Below are positions 1 through 6,394 of a stretch of 8,079 bases of DNA, one piece after another. Made by a program: the position numbers and the translations under genes. Location: assembly GCA_003645805.1 (NCBI GenBank), contig QNCL01000033.1, forward strand, positions 1 to 8,079, written 5' to 3'. Positions within the stretch are counted from its first letter, which is position 1. Each line of letters opens with the position of its first letter. This DNA is from Candidatus Omnitrophota bacterium. Its GTDB lineage: Bacteria > Omnitrophota > 4484-213. The notes beneath the pieces were generated by a model that had not been told where the DNA came from, ran no database searches, and worked only from the letters and a program-made list of their open reading frames with translations.

Positions 1-660
1 CCAGAGATGGACTTTTATGTGGGTGAAATCCGCCATCTTCTCTGGACGATAGAAAGAGAGGAGGATATTCAAAAGGTGATAACGAGGATGAGAGGTAAAC
101 CCGTGTTTATTGCGGATGGTCATCATCGCTATACCGCCGCCTTAAACTTCCATCAACAGGTGAGGACAAAAGAAAGTAGTTTTGTGCTGCTTTATTTAGC
201 AGAAATGAGAGAGGAAAATATTAGTATTCTTCCCACCCACCGCATTGTCTTTTCTGAGCAGAAGGGGATAGTGGAGAAGATAGCAAGGTTTTGTCAGGTA
301 GAGAGGATACAAACTTTGGAGGAGAAGAATGAGCAGGGGATAAAGATGTATTATCAAGGTAATTATTACCTTCTCCTTCCTTCTTGTTCTTCCTCTCATC
401 CCCTTTTCTTTCTTCATCAGGTGTTGATAAGAAAGGCTCTGGGAATAAAGGCTAAGGAGGAGAAGGAGAAGATTTGCTATACCCATAGTGTGCAGGAAGG
501 ATTAGATTTGCTCAGAGAAAGAGAGGGAATAGTTTTCTTTGTTCCCTCTTTGAGGTTAGAGGAGATAAAAAAGACAATCTTAAAAGGAGAAAACCTACCT
601 CGCAAGTCTACCTATTTCTACCCTAAACTATTAACTGGCTTGGTGATGAGAAGATTTTAG
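1..660 (+). CDS. DUF1015 family protein, C-terminal part (5' end outside window)
   Basis: The reading frame is open from the first base, so the gene very likely begins upstream. The ATG at position 7 is probably an internal methionine, because DUF1015 proteins are usually about 400 residues and only about 219 are present here. Counting from that Met, the family signature FIADGHHRYTAALNF lies at residues 34-48, an ILPTHRIV block at 74-81, and the typical C-terminal ending KSTYFYPKLLTGLV at 200-213. There are no membrane segments or signal peptide in the visible part, so a soluble cytoplasmic protein is likely. No biochemical function is established for the family to my knowledge. The conserved Asp-Gly-His-His-Arg cluster looks like an active or binding site, but that is inference. 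It ends 32 bp before the M42 peptidase gene on the same strand. The family assignment is secure; the role is unknown. Confidence 0.88.
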   Translation, partial: PEMDFYVGEIRHLLWTIEREEDIQKVITRMRGKPVFIADGHHRYTAALNFHQQVRTKESSFVLLYLAEMREENISILPTHRIVFSEQKGIVEKIARFCQVERIQTLEEKNEQGIKMYYQGNYYLLLPSCSSSHPLFFLHQVLIRKALGIKAKEEKEKICYTHSVQEGLDLLREREGIVFFVPSLRLEEIKKTILKGENLPRKSTYFYPKLLTGLVMRRF

Positions 661-682
661 AGAAGATTTTTGTAAAGAGCAA

Positions 683-689
683 GGGAGGA
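683..689 (+). promoter_or_regulatory. Ribosome binding site of the M42 peptidase gene
   Basis: GGGAGGA lies three bases before the ATG at 693. It is a strong Shine-Dalgarno match, although close to the start. It supports the ATG at 693 as the start and indicates bacterial-type initiation. Confidence 0.6.
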
Positions 690-692
690 AAG

Positions 693-1745
693 ATGGAAAA
701 GAAAACATTAGAGTTTTTGCGAGAGTTGATGGAGAGTATAAGTCCTTCTGGATTTGAACAGGAGGCGGTAGAGGTTTGGAAGAGGAGAACAGGGGAGTTT
801 GTGGATGAGGTTAGCACAGATATCCATGGCAATGGTATAGCAATTTTGCATAAAGAAGGAAGCCCGCGTATAATGCTTGCCGGACATATTGATGAGATTG
901 GATATATGGTAAAATATATTGATAAGCAAGGATATATCTATTTTTCTCCTATTGGAGGAGTTGATCTGCATCTTGCTCCGGGTAAGAGGGTTTGGATCAA
1001 AACCAGAAAAGGGAAGGTGTTAGGCGTGATAGGAAGAAAGCCCGCTCATCTTTTAGAAGATGAGGAGAGAAAGAGAGTGGCTAAGATTGAGGAACTTTGG
1101 ATTGATATTGGAGCAAAGGATGAAAAGGAGGCAAAGGAGATAGTAGAGATAGGAGATCCCGCAGTGCCAGCAGTAGGGTTTGTTGATCTGCGCAATGATT
1201 TGGTGGTTGCGCGCGGCTTTGATGATAAGGCCGGGGCTTTTGTGGTGAGCGAGACTCTGAGATTACTCTCCCAGCATAAACTTCCTTCCTCTGTTTATGG
1301 CGTCGCTACTGTGCAGGAGGAATTAGGTCTGCGTGGAGCAAGGACAAGTGCATATAGAATTAGTCCAGAGATCGGTATCGCCATAGATGTAACCTTTGCT
1401 ACAGACTTTCCAGCAATGGATAAAAAGAGGATTGGAGAGATAAAATTGGGTGGAGGACCAGTGATTGCTCGGGGTCCTAACATCAACCACAGGATATTTG
1501 AACTTCTGGTGGAGACAGCCCAGCAGGAGAAGATACCTTATCAGATAGAGGGAATACCTAAAGGCACAGGCACAGATGCCAACATAATCCAACTCACCAA
1601 ATCAGGAGTGGCTACAGGTCTGGTGAGTATTCCTAACCGATATATGCATACCCCGGTGGAGATGGTCAGTCTAAAAGACCTGGAAAATGCAATAAAGTTG
1701 CTTGCTATGTTTGTGCTGAGGATAGATTCTTCTTCACTTCTGTAA
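693..1745 (+). CDS. M42 family metallo-aminopeptidase (FrvX / glutamyl aminopeptidase-like)
   Basis: Predicted cytosolic dinuclear-metal aminopeptidase that removes N-terminal residues from peptides. Family members such as the TET peptidases form large dodecameric assemblies that degrade oligopeptides released by proteases. At 350 residues it is full length. Expected metal and catalytic residues are visible: His65 and Asp67 in AGHIDEIG, the bridging Asp in RGFDDKAG (Asp177 or Asp178), Glu209-Glu210 in VQEELG (catalytic base and ligand), Asp232 in AIDVT, and His319 in NRYMHTPVE. The stretch between about 70 and 170 corresponds to the inserted PDZ-like oligomerisation domain of the family. No signal peptide is seen. 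The start at 693 has a Shine-Dalgarno sequence and fits the usual N-terminus. Specificity (Glu/Asp, Leu or Lys preference) cannot be read from sequence alone, and older annotations often call this family endoglucanase M. It probably has housekeeping peptide turnover as its job; a link to the neighbouring redox genes is not evident. Confidence 0.92.
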   Translation: MEKKTLEFLRELMESISPSGFEQEAVEVWKRRTGEFVDEVSTDIHGNGIAILHKEGSPRIMLAGHIDEIGYMVKYIDKQGYIYFSPIGGVDLHLAPGKRVWIKTRKGKVLGVIGRKPAHLLEDEERKRVAKIEELWIDIGAKDEKEAKEIVEIGDPAVPAVGFVDLRNDLVVARGFDDKAGAFVVSETLRLLSQHKLPSSVYGVATVQEELGLRGARTSAYRISPEIGIAIDVTFATDFPAMDKKRIGEIKLGGGPVIARGPNINHRIFELLVETAQQEKIPYQIEGIPKGTGTDANIIQLTKSGVATGLVSIPNRYMHTPVEMVSLKDLENAIKLLAMFVLRIDSSSLL

Positions 1746-1813
1746 TTTTTGAGAAAACAAGAATAATAAAAAGAAGCAAAGTTTTCTTTAGAGAAAAAGA
1801 GGAGAAAGATTGA

Positions 1814-1820
1814 GAGGAAG
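1814..1820 (+). promoter_or_regulatory. Ribosome binding site of nrdD
   Basis: GAGGAAG sits just before the ATG at 1823 (GAGG is five bases away). It closes a nearly all-purine leader starting at 1791. An in-frame TGA at 1811-1813 excludes any start further upstream, so 1823 is the first possible initiation codon of this frame. Confidence 0.55.
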
Positions 1821-1822
1821 AG

Positions 1823-3913
1823 ATGTTTAAAAGAATCAGAAAACGGGATGGAAGAATAGTAAAGTTTGATGCCCAGAAGATTACCGAAGCAATCAAGAAG
1901 GCAGGGTTAGCCACAGGAGAGTTTGGGAGAGAAGAAGCAGAGAAATTGACAGTCAAGGTGCTCAATCTTGCTCAGAGCATAGTCGGAGATAGAACTCCTA
2001 CTGTGGAGCAGATTCAAGATATTGTGGAGGAGGTTCTTCTTTCCTCTCCTTACCGCAAAACTGCCAGAGCCTATATCATCTATCGTGAGCAACATGCTCG
2101 TATCCGCGAGATTACTGCCAAGGCAAATGTGGACTTAATGGACCAATATCTGAACAAGATTGACTGGCAGGTCAACGAGAACAGCAATATGACCTTTTCT
2201 CTCCAGGGTCTTAACAACTACATTTCCTCCGAACTAAGTAAGGTTTACTGGCTTAATAAGATATACCCACCAGAGATCAGAGAGGCGCATCTGAATGGAG
2301 ACTTTCATATCCATGACCTTGGTCTTCTGAGTGTGTATTGTGTAGGTTGGGATCTGGAAGATTTACTACTGGAAGGGTTTAAGGGAGCGATGGGTAAGAT
2401 GCAAAGCGAGCCCGCAAAGCACTTTCGGAGTGCTCTGGGGCAGGTAGTAAATTTCCTCTATACCTTGCAGGGAGAAAGTGCAGGGGCAGTTGCTTTTTCC
2501 AATTTTGACACCCTTCTTTCTCCTTTTATTTACTATGACAAACTTAGTTATTCAGAAGTAAAACAGGCAATGCAGGAGTTCATCTTCAATATGAATGTCC
2601 CCACACGCACGGGGTTTCAAACCCCTTTTAGCAATATAACCCTGGATCTAATCCCTCCTTCTTTCTATGCAGACAGAGGGGTGATTGTAGGTGGCAAGGT
2701 TCAGCAGAAGACTTACAAGGAATTTCAGCGAGAGATGGATATGTTCAACCGCGCTTTTCTGGAGGTTATGCTGGAAGGAGATGCCCGCGGGAGGGTATTC
2801 AGTTTTCCTATTCCTACCTACAATATAAGCAAAAGTTTTGATTGGGATAACCCTAAACTGAGCCTTCTTTGGGAGGTAAGCGGGAAGTACGGACTTCCTT
2901 ATTTTGCCAATTTTATCAACTCGGATATGAAGCCGGAGGACGCACGCTCAATGTGCTGTCGGCTTAGAATTGATAATCGCAAACTCTACAAACGAGGCGG
3001 AGGGTTGTTTGGCTCAAGCCCTTTGACCGGAAGTGTAGGAGTGGTAACTATAAATATGCCCAGATTGGGTTATTTCTCCTCAACAGAAGAAGAGTTCAGA
3101 GAGAGATTGGAAAGACTGATGGTTTTGGCAAAGAACAGTTTGGAGATAAAGAGAAAAATTCTAGAGAAACTTACCGATGCCGACCTCTATCCTTATGCAA
3201 AGTTTTATTTGCGGAATATAAAAAAAAGATTTGGTCAGTATTGGAAGAACCACTTTTCCACCATCGGATTAGTAGGAATGAATGAATCCTGTCTTAACTT
3301 CCTGGGAGAGGATATAGGGACGAAAAAAGGAAGGGAATTTGCTGTGAGAGTGCTTAAGTTTATGCGTGATAAACTTCTGGAGTTTCAGAGAGAGACAGGA
3401 AATAACTATAACTTAGAAGCAACTCCTGCAGAGGGCACAAGTTATCGTTTGGCAAGGATTGATAAGCAGAGGTATCCAGAGATAATCTGTGCCAATGAGG
3501 AGAAGTATAAAGAGGGTGCAGAACCTTTCTATACCAACTCTACTCAACTCCCGGTAAATTATACTGATGATATCTTTGAGGTTCTGGATTTGCAGGATGA
3601 GATTCAGATGCTTTATACCGGAGGGACGGTAATACATCTATTTGTAGGTGAACAAATAAGGGATTTTCGAGCGATTAGGGAACTGGTGCGTAAGATATGC
3701 GAGAACTATCGCTTACCTTACTTTACCATTACTCCTACTTTCAGTGTTTGTCCTACCCATGGATATCTCTCAGGAGAACATCCTTGTTGTCCAAAGTGTG
3801 GTCTGGAATGTGAAATATACTCGCGTGTGGTTGGCTATCTTCGTCCTGTTCAACAGTGGAATAAAGGGAAGAAGGAGGAGTTTAAGGAGAGAAAGACTTT
3901 TAAGGTCCTATGA
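1823..3913 (+). CDS. nrdD: Anaerobic (class III) ribonucleoside-triphosphate reductase, catalytic subunit
   Basis: Oxygen-sensitive glycyl-radical enzyme that reduces ribonucleoside triphosphates to deoxyribonucleotides in the cytoplasm. At 696 residues it has the full family layout. Residues about 2-92 form an ATP-cone (starts FKRIRKRDGRIVKFDAQKI), which in this family senses ATP/dATP for allosteric control. The catalytic barrel follows, with HIHDLGLLSVYC ending at Cys173 and a Cys378-Cys379 pair in SMCCRLRID; Cys379 aligns with the thiyl-radical cysteine. A GLVGMNES block lies at 482-489. The C-terminal metal site is CPTH plus CCPKC, with Cys643, His646, Cys656 and Cys659 as likely zinc ligands. 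The glycyl-radical loop RVVGYLRP places the radical on Gly671. The style resembles the Thermotoga type more than the E. coli type, judged from memory. The stop overlaps the nrdG start in ATGA, so the activase is translationally coupled. A 77 bp gap upstream is the best place for a promoter, but no NrdR-box-like palindrome is visible there. Confidence 0.97.
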   Translation: MFKRIRKRDGRIVKFDAQKITEAIKKAGLATGEFGREEAEKLTVKVLNLAQSIVGDRTPTVEQIQDIVEEVLLSSPYRKTARAYIIYREQHARIREITAKANVDLMDQYLNKIDWQVNENSNMTFSLQGLNNYISSELSKVYWLNKIYPPEIREAHLNGDFHIHDLGLLSVYCVGWDLEDLLLEGFKGAMGKMQSEPAKHFRSALGQVVNFLYTLQGESAGAVAFSNFDTLLSPFIYYDKLSYSEVKQAMQEFIFNMNVPTRTGFQTPFSNITLDLIPPSFYADRGVIVGGKVQQKTYKEFQREMDMFNRAFLEVMLEGDARGRVFSFPIPTYNISKSFDWDNPKLSLLWEVSGKYGLPYFANFINSDMKPEDARSMCCRLRIDNRKLYKRGGGLFGSSPLTGSVGVVTINMPRLGYFSSTEEEFRERLERLMVLAKNSLEIKRKILEKLTDADLYPYAKFYLRNIKKRFGQYWKNHFSTIGLVGMNESCLNFLGEDIGTKKGREFAVRVLKFMRDKLLEFQRETGNNYNLEATPAEGTSYRLARIDKQRYPEIICANEEKYKEGAEPFYTNSTQLPVNYTDDIFEVLDLQDEIQMLYTGGTVIHLFVGEQIRDFRAIRELVRKICENYRLPYFTITPTFSVCPTHGYLSGEHPCCPKCGLECEIYSRVVGYLRPVQQWNKGKKEEFKERKTFKVL

Positions 3914-4602
3914 AAATCGGTGGCTTTTTGAGGTTTTCGTTGATAGATTATCCGGGAAAGATATGCGCAATTATCTTTACTCAAGGATGTAATTATCGCT
4001 GTGTCTACTGTCATAATCCTGAACTTGTGCACCCTTCTCTTTTTCTTCCTCCCATTCCCGAAGAGGAGATATTTACCTTTCTGGAGAGGCGACGGGGAAG
4101 GCTGGAGGCAGTGGAGATAACCGGGGGTGAACCTACACTTCAGCCTGATCTCTTAAAGGTGCTGGAGAGGATAAAGGCGATGGGTTATCTAATTAAATTA
4201 GACTCCAATGGCTCTCATCCTGAGATGTTAGAGAAAGCCATTTCCTTACATCTTCTTGACTATGTGGCGATGGATGTAAAAGCCCCTCTTGAGAAATACT
4301 CTTATGTCGCTAATTGTGAAGTAGATCTCTCCGCTATCCAGAAGAGTATCTACATAGTTATGCATAGCGGATTAGAATATGAGTTTCGCACCACTGTTTT
4401 ACCTTCTCAACTTACGCCCGAGGATATCCTTAACATTGGCAATCTTCTCAAAGGAGCGAAGTTATATGTGCTCCAGAGATTCTCTTCTACCAAAGTCCTT
4501 AATCTTCCTTCTGGAGCAGGAGAGGGGTACTCCGAGAGTGAACTCCGAGCCCTAAAACAGAGGTTGGAAGAGAATTATGTGAAGGAGTGTATTCTCCGAT
4601 GA
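3910..4602 (+). CDS. nrdG: Anaerobic ribonucleotide reductase activating protein (radical SAM)
   Basis: Glycyl-radical activase: it cleaves S-adenosylmethionine with an electron from its [4Fe-4S] cluster and generates the radical on Gly671 of NrdD. The 230-residue protein opens with GGFLRFSLIDYPGKICAIIF, typical of this activase group. The radical-SAM cluster motif CNYRCVYC follows, giving Cys27, Cys31 and Cys34, and the SAM-binding TGGEP is at residues 71-75. The DYVAMDVKAP segment at 117-126 is also characteristic of this group. It lacks the extra ferredoxin-like cluster insert seen in some pyruvate-formate-lyase-type activases. The start overlaps the nrdD stop by four bases, with a weak AAGG about five bases upstream, so translation probably depends on ribosomes arriving from nrdD. 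No pyruvate formate-lyase gene is in the window, so NrdD is the obvious partner. Without that context it would be called a generic PFL/NrdD activase. Confidence 0.94.
   Translation: MKIGGFLRFSLIDYPGKICAIIFTQGCNYRCVYCHNPELVHPSLFLPPIPEEEIFTFLERRRGRLEAVEITGGEPTLQPDLLKVLERIKAMGYLIKLDSNGSHPEMLEKAISLHLLDYVAMDVKAPLEKYSYVANCEVDLSAIQKSIYIVMHSGLEYEFRTTVLPSQLTPEDILNIGNLLKGAKLYVLQRFSSTKVLNLPSGAGEGYSESELRALKQRLEENYVKECILR
4582..4587 (+). promoter_or_regulatory. Ribosome binding site deciding the start of the radical-SAM gene
   Basis: AAGGAG lies inside the 3' end of nrdG, eleven bases before the ATG at 4599. The alternative GTG at 4587 overlaps this site itself and has no Shine-Dalgarno sequence at a workable distance. 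The site therefore favours ATG 4599. Confidence 0.5.
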
Positions 4603-5555
4603 ACTCACCCAAGGTTTTCGGTCCTATTCCTTCCCGTCGCTTAGGTAGAAGTTTGGGCATCAATAATATTCCTCCTAAGATATGTTCCTATTCCTGTGTA
4701 TATTGTCAGATTGGAAGGACTTTCTGTTTCAAGATAAAACGAGAGGGTTTTTATCCTCCTTATGAAATAGTGAAGGAGGTGAAGAGGAGGGTAGAGAAGA
4801 TAAGGGAAAGGGGAGAGGAGATTGATTATCTAAGCTTTGTCTCTGAAGGGGAGCCTACATTGGATATCAATTTAGGCAAGGAAATAGAGATGCTCAAGAG
4901 AGAGATAGGAGACAAGGTTGCTGTGCTTACTAACAGTTCACTGCTTTCCCAGAAGGAGGTGCGCGAGGACTTGAAAAAAGCAGACTGGGTGGGTTTGAAG
5001 GTGGATGCAGTAAGTGAGAGGGTATGGAGAAAGGTCAACAGGCCTGCTGAGGGAATAAATCTTTGCTTTCTCCTGGAAGGAATGCTCAAGTTTGCCCAGG
5101 AGTATAAAGGAATACTGACTACCGAGACTATGTTAATCAGAGGAATTAACGATAGCGAAGAGGAAATAAGAAGAATAGCAGAGTTTATAGGAAGATTGCA
5201 TCCCAAAAAGGTTTATATTAGCACTCCTGTTAGGCCTCCTGCGGAGAGTTGGGTAAAACCTGCAGAGGAAGCAAAAATAAGATTTGCAGAGCAGGTTTTC
5301 TCTTCTATGATAAAGGAGGTTCAAGTGCTTTCGGAGGAAAGAGGGAAATTCGGGTATGCGCAGAAGAGCATAGAGGATTTATTGGGTATTACTGCTGTGC
5401 ATCCAATGGAGAAGAAAGCAGTGGAGAGGTTCTTAGAGGAGATAGGAGAGGATTGGGGGCTTATAGAGCGTTTGATTAAACAGGGAAAACTCAAGGAGTT
5501 GGAATATCAGGGAAGAAGGTTTTATCTAACCATCACTCAGAGATCCAGAGATTAA
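4599..5555 (+). CDS. Radical SAM protein, COG0731 (Tyw1-like) family, function unknown
   Basis: The protein opens with the family hallmark VFGPIPSRRLGRSLGINN, followed by CSYSCVYC giving cluster ligands Cys29, Cys33 and Cys36 (numbered from ATG 4599, 318 residues). The SEGEPT block at 82-87 is the SAM-binding GGEP equivalent, and TNSSLL at 111-116 and KVDAV at 134-138 continue the partial TIM barrel. After about residue 245 there is a small helical tail (SIEDLLGITAVHPMEKKAVERF and on to RRFYL) that resembles a winged-helix module. COG0731 includes relatives of the archaeal wybutosine enzyme Tyw1, but the bacterial PSRRLGRSLG branch has no established substrate that I know of. A longer version starting at GTG 4587 is possible; I prefer ATG 4599 because it gives an ATGA overlap with nrdG and has AAGGAG upstream. 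Tight coupling to nrdG suggests co-expression in anaerobiosis, but it lacks NrdG features and is not a second activase by sequence. Confidence 0.85.
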   Translation: MNSPKVFGPIPSRRLGRSLGINNIPPKICSYSCVYCQIGRTFCFKIKREGFYPPYEIVKEVKRRVEKIRERGEEIDYLSFVSEGEPTLDINLGKEIEMLKREIGDKVAVLTNSSLLSQKEVREDLKKADWVGLKVDAVSERVWRKVNRPAEGINLCFLLEGMLKFAQEYKGILTTETMLIRGINDSEEEIRRIAEFIGRLHPKKVYISTPVRPPAESWVKPAEEAKIRFAEQVFSSMIKEVQVLSEERGKFGYAQKSIEDLLGITAVHPMEKKAVERFLEEIGEDWGLIERLIKQGKLKELEYQGRRFYLTITQRSRD

Positions 5556-5572
5556 CTCGGCTTTTTGGGAAT

Positions 5573-6394
5573 ATGGTCAGGATATTAGAGAAAAAAAGGT
5601 TAAATAAAGAAACGGTACTCTTCAAATTCTATCTTCCTGAAATTGCTCAGAGGGCGCAACCTGGACAGTTTATCATCGTTCGCGTAGAAGAGGAAGGGGA
5701 GCGCATTCCTCTTACTATTGCAGATTTTCATCCAGAGGAAGGGAGCGTGGAGGTAGTAGTGCAGGAAGCAGGAGCAACTACAAAACTCCTTGCTCACAAA
5801 AAAGCAGGAGAGGAGATTAGCGGAGTGAGTGGCCCCTTAGGCAACCCGGTTTCTCTTGAAGAGGGAAAGAGGGTTGTTTGTGTAGGTGGGGGAGTAGGGA
5901 TTGCCTGTGTTTATCCTGTTGCTCGTGCCTTTAAGGAAAAAGGAAACGATCTCATCTCTATCATCGGAGCGCGCACAAAAGGGCTAATTATCTTTGAGAA
6001 AAGGATGCGGGAGATAAGCAGAAGGTTGTTGGTGGCTACAGAGGATGGTTCCTATGGGAGAAAGGGGACAGTGGTGGAGGTGTTGAGAGAATATCTGGCT
6101 AAAGAGAAGGTAGATTTAGTATTTGTGGTTGGTCCAGCAATAATGATGCAGAAGGTGGCTATGACCACCTATCCTTTACGTATTCCCACTCAAGCAAGTT
6201 TAAATCCTCTGATGGTAGACGGGACAGGGATGTGCGGGGCTTGTCGGGTGAAGGTGGGAGGAAAGAGAAAGTTTGCCTGTGTGGATGGTCCACATTTTGA
6301 TGCGCATCAAGTGGATTTTGAGGAACTCATTGCCCGTCAGAAGAGTTATCAAAAAGAGGAGAAGGAGAGATTAAGGGTTATAGGATATGCGTAA
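5573..6394 (+). CDS. nfnA: NADH-dependent ferredoxin:NADP oxidoreductase, small subunit (NfnS/NfnA; sulfide dehydrogenase beta-like)
   Basis: Flavin subunit of the cytoplasmic Nfn complex, which couples NADH and reduced ferredoxin oxidation to NADP reduction by flavin-based electron bifurcation (or runs in reverse). The 273 residues show a ferredoxin-reductase-like beta barrel with RIPLTIAD at 44-51 for FAD, then CVGGGVGIA at 103-111 and the FVVGPAIMM region at 184-192 for the NAD domain. The C-terminal cluster segment VDGTGMCGACRVKVGG ends in FACVDGP. It offers Asp216, Cys221, Cys224 and Cys236, matching the three-Cys-one-Asp [2Fe-2S] site described for the Thermotoga maritima enzyme. The same family includes sulfide dehydrogenase subunit B and dihydroorotate dehydrogenase electron-transfer subunits; the adjacent large subunit decides for Nfn. 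The start fits the family's N-terminus, yet only GGGA two bases upstream is present, so initiation may be weak. The 3' end overlaps the large-subunit gene by eight bases. Confidence 0.9.
   Translation: MVRILEKKRLNKETVLFKFYLPEIAQRAQPGQFIIVRVEEEGERIPLTIADFHPEEGSVEVVVQEAGATTKLLAHKKAGEEISGVSGPLGNPVSLEEGKRVVCVGGGVGIACVYPVARAFKEKGNDLISIIGARTKGLIIFEKRMREISRRLLVATEDGSYGRKGTVVEVLREYLAKEKVDLVFVVGPAIMMQKVAMTTYPLRIPTQASLNPLMVDGTGMCGACRVKVGGKRKFACVDGPHFDAHQVDFEELIARQKSYQKEEKERLRVIGYA

Noticed and set aside
693..1745. Naming the M42 protein an endoglucanase (CelM)
   Set aside because: All dinuclear-metal aminopeptidase residues are present; the cellulase label is a historical annotation for this family and nothing here supports glycosidase activity.
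1749..1769. TTGAGA and TAATAA as a promoter for nrdD
   Set aside because: The spacing is about nine bases instead of about seventeen and the sequence is A-rich, so matches are expected by chance.
1752..1787. Inverted repeat AGAAAAC / GTTTTCT between the peptidase gene and nrdD as a possible terminator
   Set aside because: Seven A/T-rich pairs with a 22-base loop and no following T-run; a local alternative AAAGAA/TTCTTT hairpin is equally weak. Not a credible intrinsic terminator.
3744..3992. Open frame of 82 codons in another + frame across the nrdD/nrdG junction
   Set aside because: It overlaps the zinc and glycyl-radical region of nrdD and the start of nrdG, both certain; it shows no motif and is a shadow frame.
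4826..5206. Minus-strand open frame of 126 codons inside the radical-SAM gene
   Set aside because: Ser/Leu-rich translation, no family motif, opposite a gene with clear motifs; a shadow frame.
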